A DNA stretch of 64,000 bases from NCBI GenBank assembly GCA_017163975.1, contig JAFFSR010000221.1, positions 8,122,001 through 8,186,000 of the forward strand. The letters are read 5' to 3'. The position numbers and the translations under genes are program-made. The stretch comes from Anastatus disparis (Eukaryota > Arthropoda > Insecta > Hymenoptera > Eupelmidae). The notes beneath the pieces were generated by a model that did no database searches, was not told the DNA's origin, and saw only the letters and a program-made list of their open reading frames with translations. This document shows positions 1 to 12,200 of this stretch, piece after piece. Each line of letters begins with the position of its first letter. Within the stretch, counting starts at the first letter, position 1.

Positions 1-143
1 AATTTAATATGTGCATAGCACAACAAAAAAAATAATGAATTTCATTTGAAAATTTATGCTTTAAAAAATGAAAATAAATAAAAGCATTGTTTTATGCTTT
101 ATAAATGATAATTTGATAATGCATAAATGATTAAAATACTTAC

Positions 144-226
144 GATTGATCATTTTGGTCATTGCCACTTTCCTCAGCTACCAAAAGTTCATATTCTTCA
201 GCTGCAAAGCGATCCCAGTCTGAAAG
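144..226 (-). CDS. PPP2R3A: PPP2R3 exon 10 in window (C-terminal tail)
   Basis: 83-nt exon reading LSDWDRFAAEEYELLVAEES and a further GNDQNDQ, matching the family's DWDRFAAEEYE...EES tail. Acceptor CAG lies at 227-229 and donor GTAAGT reads through 138-143. It enters in phase 0 and ends with two bases of a split serine codon, so at least one more exon lies beyond the window edge. Confidence 0.9.
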
Positions 227-3200
227 CTGTGAGAAATGAAATACATTATGACCCCGTCCATTTATGCCAATCATGAATAAGTATGATTTTTTTGCAATTT
301 AATGAATAAATGATAAACCCACAAGCAAGTACAAAATATAGTTAAATTTCCCAAAGTTTTAATAACTTTGCTACGAAAATAGTATAAATGTTCAGTTATT
401 TAAAAATCATTTTCTATTATGAGTAATTTAAGAATTCATATAGAATACAATATGTCTAATATATTATAAACGAGAAAAAAAGTCATATTTTTCTTAAATG
501 GCTTATTAAAAATGAATATAAATTTTTAAGATGAGAATTCACAAGTAAATATAAAAATAACCAAAATGAATTTGAATTATAAATTGTTTCCTTAAGAGAT
601 CGTCAGTGGCTCATTCGGTAAAGTGATGGATTCATAATCTCGAGGACTCGAGTTCGAATCCCGCTCCCGGGTGATTTATACAAGCACCACTGTACGTTAC
701 ATGTGCCTTGTTCACAAACACACTGACGACCTCCGTCGCTAATTAGCTCCTTAATGATAGCATGAATACAACGACGTTAAATAAAATAAAAAATAAAAAT
801 TGATGTTGCTAGTTAGTACCATAAAAAAATAGGTATAAATTCACTATTAAAAATTTTTTTTTAATTTAGATAGCAACAATTGTATTTAATTTAATGAAAA
901 AGGTATTTCTTCAAAAATACTTGTATATTTTTCTCTTTCTACATTTTCAAATTTTTTTCAAAACCTTTTTAAATTTAAAATACCTTTTTCTTTAAGTTAA
1001 ATACAATTGTTGCTATCTAAATTAAAAAAAAATTTTTTAATAGTGAATTTCTACCTATTTTTTCGTGTACTAACTAGCAACATCAATTTTTATTTTTTAT
1101 TTTATTTAACGTCGTTGTATTTATGCTATCATTAAGGAGCTAATTAGCGACGGAGGTCGTCAGTGTGTTTGTGAACAAGGCACATGTAACGTACAGTGGT
1201 GCTTGTATAAATCAGCCGGGAGCGGGATTCGAACTCGAGTCCTCGAGATTATTAATCCATCACTTTACCGAATGAGCCACTGACGATCTCTTAAGGAAAC
1301 AATTTATAATTCAAATTCATTTTGGTTATTTTTATATTTACTTGTGAATTCTCATCTTAAAAATTTATATTCATTTTTAATAAGCCATTCAAGAAAAATG
1401 TGAACAACTTTATTTAAAAACTATTTAAGCATTTAATTTTTAATACAATTAAATATTACTTTTTTTTAACAAACCATTAGAGAAAAACTTTTTTTCTTCA
1501 TTTAAATATATACATAAGATATATCATATTGATTATATTGTGGGACATTGTTATTATGCCCAATTTTTAATTTTAAAAATAATAAAACTTACTTCATGCC
1601 CATCTGCATCGTGATCCCTAGCCGATGCAAATGGATCCCTTTGTTCATGATCTAAATACTTTTCGAGATTGAAGAACGTATCATAGAATATTGATGTCAT
1701 TTTACATTTTTTCAAATCGCTAAGAGATATTTTTCCGGGAATCGCTGGATGAATCATATCTAACATCTAAAAAAGTATAAACAAATAATTAATTTTTTTC
1801 ATCAATAAAGTCAAAAATAATTAACCGTATTGTCAAAATTTTTAAAGGAAATTACTTACCTGACAAAGGCAATCTTCAAAAGGTAATGTTTCAATACCGA
1901 TTGCTTCCATTCGATGTAATTGTTCTTCGTAAAAGTACTCCAATTCATACATTGACAAGTAACCATCACCATCCAAATCCATGCATCTGATAAAATAAAA
2001 ATTATTTTTGCTTTTCAAATCAATTTTATTTTTTATTTTAAAATAGCATTGAGTGTAAAAAATGTTTAAACCAAGTTAATTTTTTATAGGAAATTGATTA
2101 CAATGCTTGTATTGAATATTCATTAAAATTTTCACAAATTCAACAAAAAACGAACCAATTCTTCAATTGTCGCGTTTTTTCCTCCAATTATTTTAATTTA
2201 ATATAAGTTTGTTTATATCAGAATTAATTTGAATTTTTATTTGTAAATTTAAAATAAATCGATGATTTTTTATGAGATGTAAATATTTAGCTTTGTATAT
2301 TAAATACATGATAGTTTTACCTGAACCAGTACTCAATAGCCGTAGGATGATTTTTATCCTCTTCACTGAGCAAGAACCAAACAAATTCTGTATAGCTCAT
2401 TTTATCCTCAGGACGTTGTACAGCATTTGCACTTTTAACGCCTCTTGTAACCGCTCCACTGAAGATCCGCTCGATCATACGCGTCGATAGAGCTAAAAAC
2501 GTCAAGAAAAAAAAACGTTAAAATTTTATAAATAGATTGAAGCTTTGATTTCACGCAATCCCTCAAAAGTTAAACATCTTTCGACGTGGTCATGCATTTA
2601 AAACATTTTGAAGACAATATGTTTATTACATTATAATAAATAACAAATAACATAAAATAAAATAAAATCACTCAAAATGCTAATGGAGTTCAAATAAATC
2701 AATATTATCTTATGTAATGCGATCCTTAATATCATTCATATTTTGATTCTGTGTAATCTTGTATAAAAATATTTCATTTAAATTACATTAAATCTTTCAC
2801 CTAAATTTATTGTTTTCCATTTTTTTACTGGATTAAAAAAATCTATGACAGTTATGATGTCATTATGGTAAAAAGAAACGACAGACTGTACTGTCAACAG
2901 TAATTCATTTTTTATCGACGACGTTTCAAATACATTTTCGAAACTCTTTTCAAGTTAAAAAATTAAGGCATAAAAACGTTGTCAAATAAAATTTACAATG
3001 TAAATGTACAATGTAAATTTTATTTCACAAAAAATAACTGACTGCTGCGCACTTTATTACATTTGGTGACAAAATTTAAAATTTAATACTTATTGATGTT
3101 GTGAAAATGAAAAAAGTAAAAATAAATGATAAAATTATTAAAGTAGATAGAATGTAAACACTGTTTTTATTCAAACAATAAAAAAAAATCAAAACTAAAT

Positions 3201-6200
3201 AATTATTTATTGTAATAATATTTTTTACAGTGAACTGATTAAAAATTCAATCTTTAAAACACGAGAGAATCTCACTTTCGTTATTAACAAATGAAGATGA
3301 GAAAATTCACCAAAAAAAGTTTTTGGTTCTTCGATGAACAAGTCATTCAGACTTAAAATTCGTTTTCAGTCCTTAAAAAAATCTCGCAATTGTAACTTAC
3401 TTACAAAATCTACATCTCTTCCATCCTTTAAGATCATTCTTGGAATAATAATTTTTTTTGCCTAATACTTAAAGGCTTTAATTAATGATTTAAAATAAGA
3501 ATTTTTTACCAACATTTCACACATGAAATTAAAAAAAAAAAGGATAAAAAAAATTTTTTTAACTTTCAACTTACCATGATCATTATGTCTTGTAAGATCC
3601 ATTTTGTCGATAAAAAGATCGTGGTCTCGGTCGAGTTCCCAAAACTTACAGTAAATCACATAAAAGTGTTCGTAGCTGAAATAAGCGGTCACTTGATTGA
3701 TATCCTCCTCGTGTTCTAAAATGCTAATTACTGAAAGCAAATTACTCCGCCTTAATTCCGACACTGAGATCTTGTTACTCCAGCTACGATTAACGCAGTA
3801 AAATATCCTCGCGATTACCTGAAAATAAATATAAATATTTTCATTTTTTAACTGACTATTATTTTTTTATCTTAAAAAAATTATTATTTTAATATAGTAA
3901 ATATTAAATTCCATTTTTTACATAATTTAAAATTTATCATGATATTATTTTTTTAAAGGTTCAATAAGTTTGAGTGCTTATCATTAAAATTAAAAGTAAA
4001 TGACAGTTTTCATTATTATGAAAAAATATTTAAAGTGTATCAGATAGATAAGATAGTAGCACTATTTATTATAATGATTTAATTATGATAAATTGAATTT
4101 CATTGTATATTTAAGTATATAATAATTTCTTATGTAAAATACATAAGCGAATCTATAATCATTGCTACATAATACTAGTTCCTAATGAGTATTAAACTTT
4201 ATATTCCTTATATAAAGTGAAATTTAAATACGTCCTTTTCCGTTATAGGAGTTAGATATAATTAAATTATTGGTTACGTGTTAGATTACTAACTTTCAAA
4301 TTTGTTTTTTTATCTAATAATTAAACAGCTGATAGGTAGTTATTCTCCACTATATAAAGTGAAATTTATATGTAACAAAATTTTGATATCGAAAACATGT
4401 TATATACACATTAATAAGATATATGTACTTATTAGAGAATTATAGAGTTATTATAGAAAAAATCGATGTCTTTTTTTCTTGCATGTCTAAGAAATGTTTT
4501 ATAAAAACAGAAAACAAGTTGATTGAATATTTTCATGTTCGTTTATAAATCATAAAGAAAAGTTGAATCCACTAAAGTAAAATGAAGTTTTATTTGAAAT
4601 AATTTTGTTTTTATAAGTATAAGAAACACTAGTGATTTTACTTTAGTAATATAATAATTAATCGTAAAAAAATATTCTCAAATCCATCAAAAAATTCTAA
4701 TGCAATGCATAATAAGGTGATATGAAGTAAAGTATTAATTTTATTTTTAGAATACTAGCTACATTCATGCGCGCGAAGCGCGCAACAAATTTATACTCCA
4801 GGGTCAACTATGGATATAATAACATCTATAAACATGATAAGTAATTTTAATAAACGAAATTATTTTAGTAGCAATTTTATTGTTTTTAAAAAAATGATGA
4901 GTGGTCATCCATCAAAAATTAATTTCAAATAAAAACTAAAATTATGAACCTTAAAATCAAACAGTACGAAGTGCCTTTAATATGTCATCAAAAAATAAAA
5001 AAATTAAATTAAAAGATATTTTTAATATAATTTTTTACATACATAATTTTCAATATTTATATTAGTTTTTTGGCATGTAGGATATAAGATCAAACTCTAG
5101 ATACCGCAGCATACAACTGACCATGATCAAAAACTTCTCTTCATCAATCAATAATTATATTATTCTTTTAAACAGCTAACAACAGCTAAAATTTTTTTTA
5201 AGCAACTGAATAAACTAATAGCAGTATCTGTTTCAATTTTTCTTTATTTACAACATATAAGTGATTTGAAACATAATAGAGACAAATCTGCGTTGGTTAC
5301 ACACTGTAAAAATTCTAGCCATAGCTTTGATACAAACATAGGAACCTCAAACATATTAGACATTGAATGCAACTATCAAAAAAGATTGCTATCAGAAATG
5401 ATACATATTAAAAAATATGAAAATTGCAATAATACACGACACTCAAAAATTAAACAACGTATATAATAAATACATAGTTGAATTATTAAAAAGAAATTAA
5501 TTTTTTTGATAAAACGGTTTCAAGAATAAATTATTTACAATAAAACGCAATAATTGTTAAATTAGATTAAATATAATTAAATCAAATTCATTCATCTGAG
5601 TCAAAATCTTGAATCAAATACCAAGTACATAAAAGAAAACACTTGCTAGTCACTTTGTACATACGTAACTCACCTAAATTACCTATGTTAAAGATTTGTA
5701 TAACCAAAGAAGATAGACGCTTATAGAAGGATTCTTCTGGGTTACATTTTTCGTCCGAAAGCCTGGGTAACACTTCAACATTGTTTGTATATCTATACAT
5801 ATGAAAAATGTGCTATATATATGATTTATATAGATATAAAAATACATGGGATTTGATGGCGTCCCCAAGTAGCTGGGTAACAGACCCTGGTAGAAAATTA
5901 AGGATAAGATATGCTCAGATAACTAACTGTTGGCTATATCTCGTCGCTACGCAGTCGCGATAAGTGACCGATAAATACACGATAATATATTAAAGATTAC
6001 AGAGTTGATATAAAATATAATCGCTAAAATAATTAAAATTTTTTTCTTCTGATTCGAAATAAATTATAAATATTATAATATTCATTATTACAATTCATAT
6101 GAGTTGTAAATAATTTTGCAATTAAAATCGTTTATAGAAAGCGAATCTGTATATATACATGCTGCCCGCGATGGCGCCTATTTGTACAATCGTAAAATAT

Positions 6201-9200
6201 ATCCTATAGTTGTGAATACTGAATGTTAGCTGCGCGCGCATCACTCGACGCTTCGTCTTCTATAAGCATATATCTTCATCACGTGCAGGTTAGATTGACT
6301 TGACTTAACTTTAAAATTATTAAAGATGCATATACTGTTATTGTAATAGTGTCAACATTTTCTGTTCTTTATTGTATAACTTAAATTTATTTGCGAACAT
6401 ATACAGTATGATTATGAATAAAATATCCATGTAAAATCAGTGAGTGCGAAGTGCGAGTGAGCGAGTGCATATGTAAACTTAGTGTGAGAGAATACACTGT
6501 AAAAGAAAATGGCGAGAAATCACGTCGTTGGTCGACGATTTCAATGCGACCATGCACCGTCGATGTTATTTAACATTGTTGAAGCGCAAAATCTAACTGA
6601 TTTAATCTAAAAATCTTGTGTTCAGTTTACGTGAAATCACGCAAAGCACGTTAAAATGTCGCCGTTGAACGAAGTTAAATAACCTCGACGGTGCATGGTC
6701 GCATTGAAATCGTCGACCAACAACGTGATTTTCTGCTATTTTTTTACAGTGTAAGACTGTCCGTTTAGGAACTGAAAAGGAAACAAGGAGTGAACAGCCT
6801 TTCTCTTTCTCACTAACTGTGTTCCTATATGCGTGCTCACTCACACTTTGTAATGTGCTGTTTATGAATATAGTATAATTCAACATTCACCATATTCTCC
6901 CGATACCATCGCGATAATTCGTTAAGAGTAATGGAGGTTTATCGCGATATCTAAAAGCATATGATCGCGACTGCCCATAAAATACGGGATGATATACTGA
7001 AAATATGCTCAACTTTCTACCAGGGGAACCAACTCATTTTTGGCAGAAATTTCCCATGTACGCTTCTATCAGCGTCTATATTCGTTGAAATAACTTATAC
7101 TTCATAATGTCGCGTAGATCATGACGACGCATATTAGATTGCGTAAATTTTTATTATTAATAGAAATATCTATTATTATACATTTTTATAAAACAAAAAT
7201 AGTTATGTAATACCACATGTTTAATACTTGTAAGTTTCATTTTTTATTTTTATTGTTACGCCTAAAATGTATTGTTTTAGGTGATGTTTTTTTAATGTAT
7301 TGTTGATGAATTTAGAAATTTTTAATCATTAAGAAACTGTAATCAGTTGTTCTTAAATTTTATGTTTTAGCACCTGAAGTGGCCTCTCTAAAAAATAGAG
7401 GAGAAAAGTCGTTTTTTCTCTTATAGAAATAAAGAAAAATTGAAACAGCTGCTGCTATTAGTTTATTCACAGTTAGAAATATCAAAGACAAAGTCTGTTA
7501 AAACCAAATAGACGAAAATGTGTGTTACTTTAACAAACAAAATGTCTTTAAAGGATTTAACAAACAAATGTCTGTTAAAATTTTACTTATAAATTACAGA
7601 CATTGTCTGTCAATGTACTAAAACTTTTTTTGGTCTTGTTTTCCGTACACATACATACACGTTTTATATATAGTTTTATTTTTTTAAATTCACGTTTAAG
7701 GAGTCTCATGTGCTAGCTATAGTTTGCTATAGTTTGTTGTTCATAATAATCAAAAGTTTAAAAAATTCTTCAATATTTTGAAAAACATTAATTTATACCT
7801 GGAAAAAAATCTCTGCAAATTTTTAGTTAGACTTATCGACTGATTTTATTATTTATGCTCACTTAAAGTTTATCTTTTTACTACTATGAGATACAAAACA
7901 CGCGGACTTCGAGTGAGCACATATAAAAAAATTAGTTGATAAGACTACTTGAAAATTTGCAGAAATTTTTTTCTAGGTATAAATTAATTTTTATCAAAAT
8001 TTTGAAGAGTTCTTTAAACTTTTAATTTTTATGAACAACAAACTATAGCTGACATATGAGACTCCTTAAATTAATAAATGTACAAGAACTCAAGAAATAT
8101 TAGAAAGAACGTTTTTTATTATATCTTATACAATATTATATTCGTTTATAATATGATATTCGTTGTCTAATGAATAGCTTTCGTGACATTTACAATGATA
8201 TAATTTTAATAATTATTAACAATTTTTATAAACAAATTATAATAATACGTTTTTTCGAAAAAAAAAAAAATTATGATATTTTTTAGGTCATTTTGAGTAA
8301 AAAAGGTTCTCATGAACATATTGCTAAAATGAACTGAATCGGCAAAAAAAATCGCAGTTTGAAAAAACGCGATTTTTCAAAACTTTGACAGCCTATAGCT
8401 CAGCTTCTACTGATTTCATTTTAACTCACAATAGCTTAAATTGTTTGTTAAAATATAAACTTAAAGATTACAGTAGTTAGCGACCGTATTTATAAATAAT
8501 CGCGTTTTTCAAACTTTGCAATTTGTTTTCTGCCGATTCAGTGCATTTTAGCAATATGTTCATGAGAACCTTTTTTACTCAAAATGAACTAAAAAAATAT
8601 GATAAAATTTTTTTTTTAAGTGCATTTTTATAATTTGCTTATGAAAATTGTTAATAATTATTAAATGCGCCATTTTCAGACATTCTACCCAAAAAATTCG
8701 AATTCAGCAGGTCAAAAATACATAAAAAAACCTGGGTAGAATTGAGGACCTCGATCGATCAAGACTTATGTAGTTTGCCCCTGGACTATCTATTTTAGTC
8801 GTTTGTTACGGACATTTTCAGAATCAACTGACATAAAGTCTGTTAAATCGTCACATCCTTGTTTGTTACTTCAACAGACAATTTAGTAACAGAAAATAAA
8901 AGTTAACAGACTACACAATTGTTTTTAACCGTGTTCAGTTCCTTAAAACAATAATTATATTATCAAACGTTTGTCCACGTAATTTACTAATCGTCATAGC
9001 AAAAGATAATTCACATGAAAATTACGTTCTTTTAAATGTAAAAGGAATATTCATTTTCACAATATAATCTACTACGGTTTGGAAAAATATTATCTTATAC
9101 CACCCGTCAAAATTTTACATTTTAATAAATGATTAGAAAATTCTAAAATTTGCAATCTCGCACTATTGCATGAACCTTTATTAATACTTATATTTCTTAT

Positions 9201-12200
9201 AAGCATTACAATAAATTTTTCTCTCAAATGTAATTTACTGGAAGGATTAAAAGAATTTAAATATTCTAGAAGAAACATTTCATCTGATTCATTATTGATT
9301 TTCATCACTATCAATTTCCGAGTTTTAAAATAATGTATGAAAATAATATAAATTTTGCAATAAAGAATCAAAAAGTTTTTCACAAAAAAAACATTTTATT
9401 TTTTACTTGCATTAAATTTTGTTTCAACTCATTCATATAAAATTGTTTTCACTAATTATTATATGCGTTACATCTTTAGTTTGGATGGCATTGAATTAAA
9501 TTAAATATTGCAGTAAATTAAATTTGTAAATACTATCATTGGTAATAAGAGTTTAAAAATCCCTCATTATTTAAAATTACAAAAGCATCTTTTTCATCTT
9601 TATATATTTAATGACTATTAAATAAATGACTTTACTTAGCTACTTCATAACCGCATTATAGGTAATAATAAATATATCTATTACATTTATTTGAACAGCA
9701 TTTACAAAAACGCTGCCAAGTGCTTTGGTGTAATGCTTTCTCATAGAGCTCATTGTGTTAGAGTATTTTGATTTCATTTTGCTTTCTCAAAGAAAAATTA
9801 TTGTATCGGTGAAAAATTTTTTTCTATTTTTTCGTCAATTTGTACATATTTAGACTCCGGGAGTCAAAAAAAGTGGTTTCAAATAAAAATTTTTTCAAAA
9901 TTTTCAAAATGCTCTAAAATTAAAACTGCACTAAGAAAATTAGTTTTAAAAAATTTTTTTTCTTCTGACAATAGCGGATAACTTGCATGCGAATTTTGGG
10001 GCAAATCTATAGAGTAATTTACGTAAAATAAAAGTAAAATGAATTTTTTTTCTTCAAATTTTACAAAATTATCTAAAATTAAAACCACGCTAAGAAAATC
10101 AGTTTGGGTGGGGCTCGAACATTAGAATGTTTTTTATTTAATGAATATTTATTTAGAGTGCCACAGTTACGAATAGCGTATTCCATAATTTAGAATAAAG
10201 TAATAATGAATTTTCATGATTTCAAAAAGCAGTAGTGATAATCTCAAATTATTCGATTAAAATATTTAGAGTTCTTTCGAAATCTTGATATAATTTATTC
10301 TAAATTTAGACGTACATTTATTTTGCTACTTCTTATTTCGATAAAGTGAATATTCTAAAATGCTTCACTCGCATTAGTTATTTTCGTTACTTCAGTCGCT
10401 GAAAATACGAAAATTCTAAAATGAATAAATGAACAGTCTTGATATGCACATAATTTATATGAACTTCTAAATAAATGTTAATTAAATAAAAAACATTCTA
10501 ATGTTCGAGCCCCACCCATCAGTTTTCAGAAGTTTTTCTTTTGGTAGTCGCAAATAATTTCCAAGCAAATTTTAGAGCAAATCCATCGAGTACTTAAAGT
10601 AAAATACAAAAAAAAATTAAAAATTAGAATTGAAAAAAAATGTTTTAAATTGTTCTAAAATTAAAACTATGCCAAGAAAACCAGTTTTCAATAGCTTCCG
10701 TACCAGTTAGACAAAAAAAATAAATTGTATGCAAAATTTGAAGGAAATCTGTCGAGTACTTTTCGAGATCTAATTGACGTAATGAGTACATACACACACA
10801 CATACATACAGACATTTTCTGCCCTACAAAAAAAAATCAGGTGAGAGATCATTACATGAGATTTTGGCATGATAAATCACCTAAGAAATCAGGTGATTTC
10901 TCGCCTGATTTTTTTTAACAGGGTGGAAACCACTTTTTTCCACGAGTCTGAATGTGTACAAATTAATAAAAAAATAGAACAAATTTTTTTATTGATACAA
11001 TGTTTTCTTTATGAGAAAGTAGAAGTGTATTAAAATATATTTATAACTCATAAATCTTAAGACATGATACACATACAACATTATTTCATTTTAAATAGTG
11101 TTATTAAATAAACAAAATCAAGTTTTTAACTAATCAAAAGGATTTTAAGCACCAGATAAGGGTTTTTAAAACTATTCATGGACCAAACTTTTTTATTTAA
11201 TGTATATTTAAGCTAAAAAGAAGTTTTATTAGTTAATATTATAATAACAAAAAATTATCAATTACATTTAAATCTGATTTTTTTTCAGACTGAAACTCAG
11301 GTCTGATAGCTCAAATAACTACAGTTGAGTAGAAAGTGCATAGGCGCCCAAGTTATTTCAGCTTATGTCTGTATATTATAAAATAACCCATATGTATAAG
11401 TAAACTAATCAGTTAAATATATTATATTAAATATTAATTCATTTTATATTATAAAATATAACACACCTATATTAGTAAATATTCAAATTTTTATTGAAAA
11501 TATAGTCATATGGCTTGTTTGTCAACTGTAATGCAAATTTTATATATACAAATATATAAAAAGGATGCTTACTATAGTTATAATTTTATCAGTATGTTAA
11601 TTATTTTTAAGCTTTATTCATTAAAACATAAATTGTTTTTCCATTTTTTAATTTCATGTATTAATATTTAGTTAAATAGTAATGTATATAATAAAATAAC
11701 TCACTCGTATAAGCAAACTATTCAATTAAATACATTATATTAAATATTAATTCATCGTATATCATAAAATAGCACACTTATATAAAATGAATAAGTAAAT
11801 TATTCAAATTTTCATTAAAAATAGACATATAGCTTGTTCGTCAACTGTAATACAAATTTTATATGTTAATCTATAACAAAGCTGCCTATCGTAGTCATAC
11901 TTTTATCAGTGTGCAAATTATTTTCAAACTACATTTACTGAAAACACACATTTTATACTTCTATTTATTTATGTATTAATATTTAATATAATAAGTTTAA
12001 CTAAATAGTATTGTATATTATGAAATAGCACACTCGTATAAGTAGATTCTTTAAATTTTCATTAAAAATAGACATACAGTTTGTTCGTCAATTGTATCAT
12101 CCATTGTTATCAGTAAATTTTGATCTTGATTCATTCTAACCTTATTTTTTTATTAAAATGTGCACAAATTTATCTTTAAAACATTAGTTAAATATATTAC

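Larger units (their letters stand above)
484..1402. repeat. Large intronic palindrome (foldback) containing an inverted SINE pair
   Basis: Arms of about 425 bp (484 to about 910, and about 976 to 1402) are reverse complements with only scattered differences, separated by a spacer of about 65 bp. Each arm holds one tRNA-derived SINE plus about 110 bp of sequence outside the SINE 5' end. It therefore looks like an inverted duplication of a SINE-bearing segment rather than two chance insertions. It lies wholly within the intron between exons 9 and 10 of PPP2R3, so the pre-mRNA could fold into a long double-stranded hairpin. Confidence 0.93.
227..1592 (-). other. PPP2R3 intron between exons 9 and 10
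   Basis: Non-coding. Contains the SINE palindrome (484-1402) and otherwise AT-rich filler. Confidence 0.88.
7468..8933. mobile_element. 1.47-kb non-autonomous element with CACRGTTA ends and internal foldbacks
   Basis: Ends CACAGTTAGAAA and (complement) CACGGTTAAAAA are inverted and carry subterminal GTCTGTTAA-type words. The empty site is visible at 5200-5250, where the same sequence is uninterrupted; comparison gives a two-base TT duplication. The interior is almost entirely two long foldbacks (7695-8070, 8206-8664). No coding frame. Confidence 0.72.
5164..8948 (+). mobile_element. Penelope-like insertion within the Helitron, flanked by an exact 15-bp target duplication
   Basis: CAATAATTATATTAT occurs exactly at 5149-5163 and 8949-8963, and the Helitron helicase frame continues across the junction when one copy and the insert are ignored. 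The insert carries a GIY-YIG-like fragment on the plus strand near its left end. Its two ends share an inverted segment of about 50 bp (5200-5250, against 7427-7467 plus 8934-8948). Variable long target duplications and inverted terminal copies are known for Penelope-like elements. Two younger elements sit inside it. Confidence 0.72.
4755..9383 (-). mobile_element. Decayed 3' part of a Helitron, interrupted by later insertions
   Basis: On the minus strand the element ends with a stem-loop (TGCGCGC-TTC-GCGCGCA, 4768-4784), about ten bases, then CTAG (4755-4758) followed by T: the standard Helitron 3' terminus. Upstream are fragments of its Pif1-like helicase: EYLNSFNPSS, FIVMLIRNISINKGSCNSAR and LQILEFSNHLLKC (about 9100-9310), FAMTISKLRGQTFDNIII (about 8950-9010) and REVFDHGQLYAAVSRV (about 5094-5141). 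The last two should be almost adjacent, but a 3.8 kb insertion separates them. Stops and frameshifts make it dead. The 5' boundary is unknown; 9383 is only the end of the recognised reading frame. Confidence 0.82.
9764..11036. mobile_element. Inverted-repeat element of about 1.27 kb with an internal 160-bp tandem repeat
   Basis: Ends of roughly 100 bp are imperfect inverted repeats (CTTTCTCAAAGAAAAATTAT at 9782 against the complement ending at 11019). Inside are three diverged copies of a unit of about 160 bp, marked by TCTAAAATTAAAACTNNNCNAAGAAAA at about 9912, 10071 and 10653. The second gap fits 160 bp only after removing the nested 412-bp element and one target copy. No transposase frame. 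Confidence 0.7.

Noticed and set aside
9879..10088. Minus-strand 69-codon frame in the 9.8-11.0 kb element
   Set aside because: It repeats because the DNA repeats (VLILDNF / VLILEHF from the 160-bp unit); not a protein.
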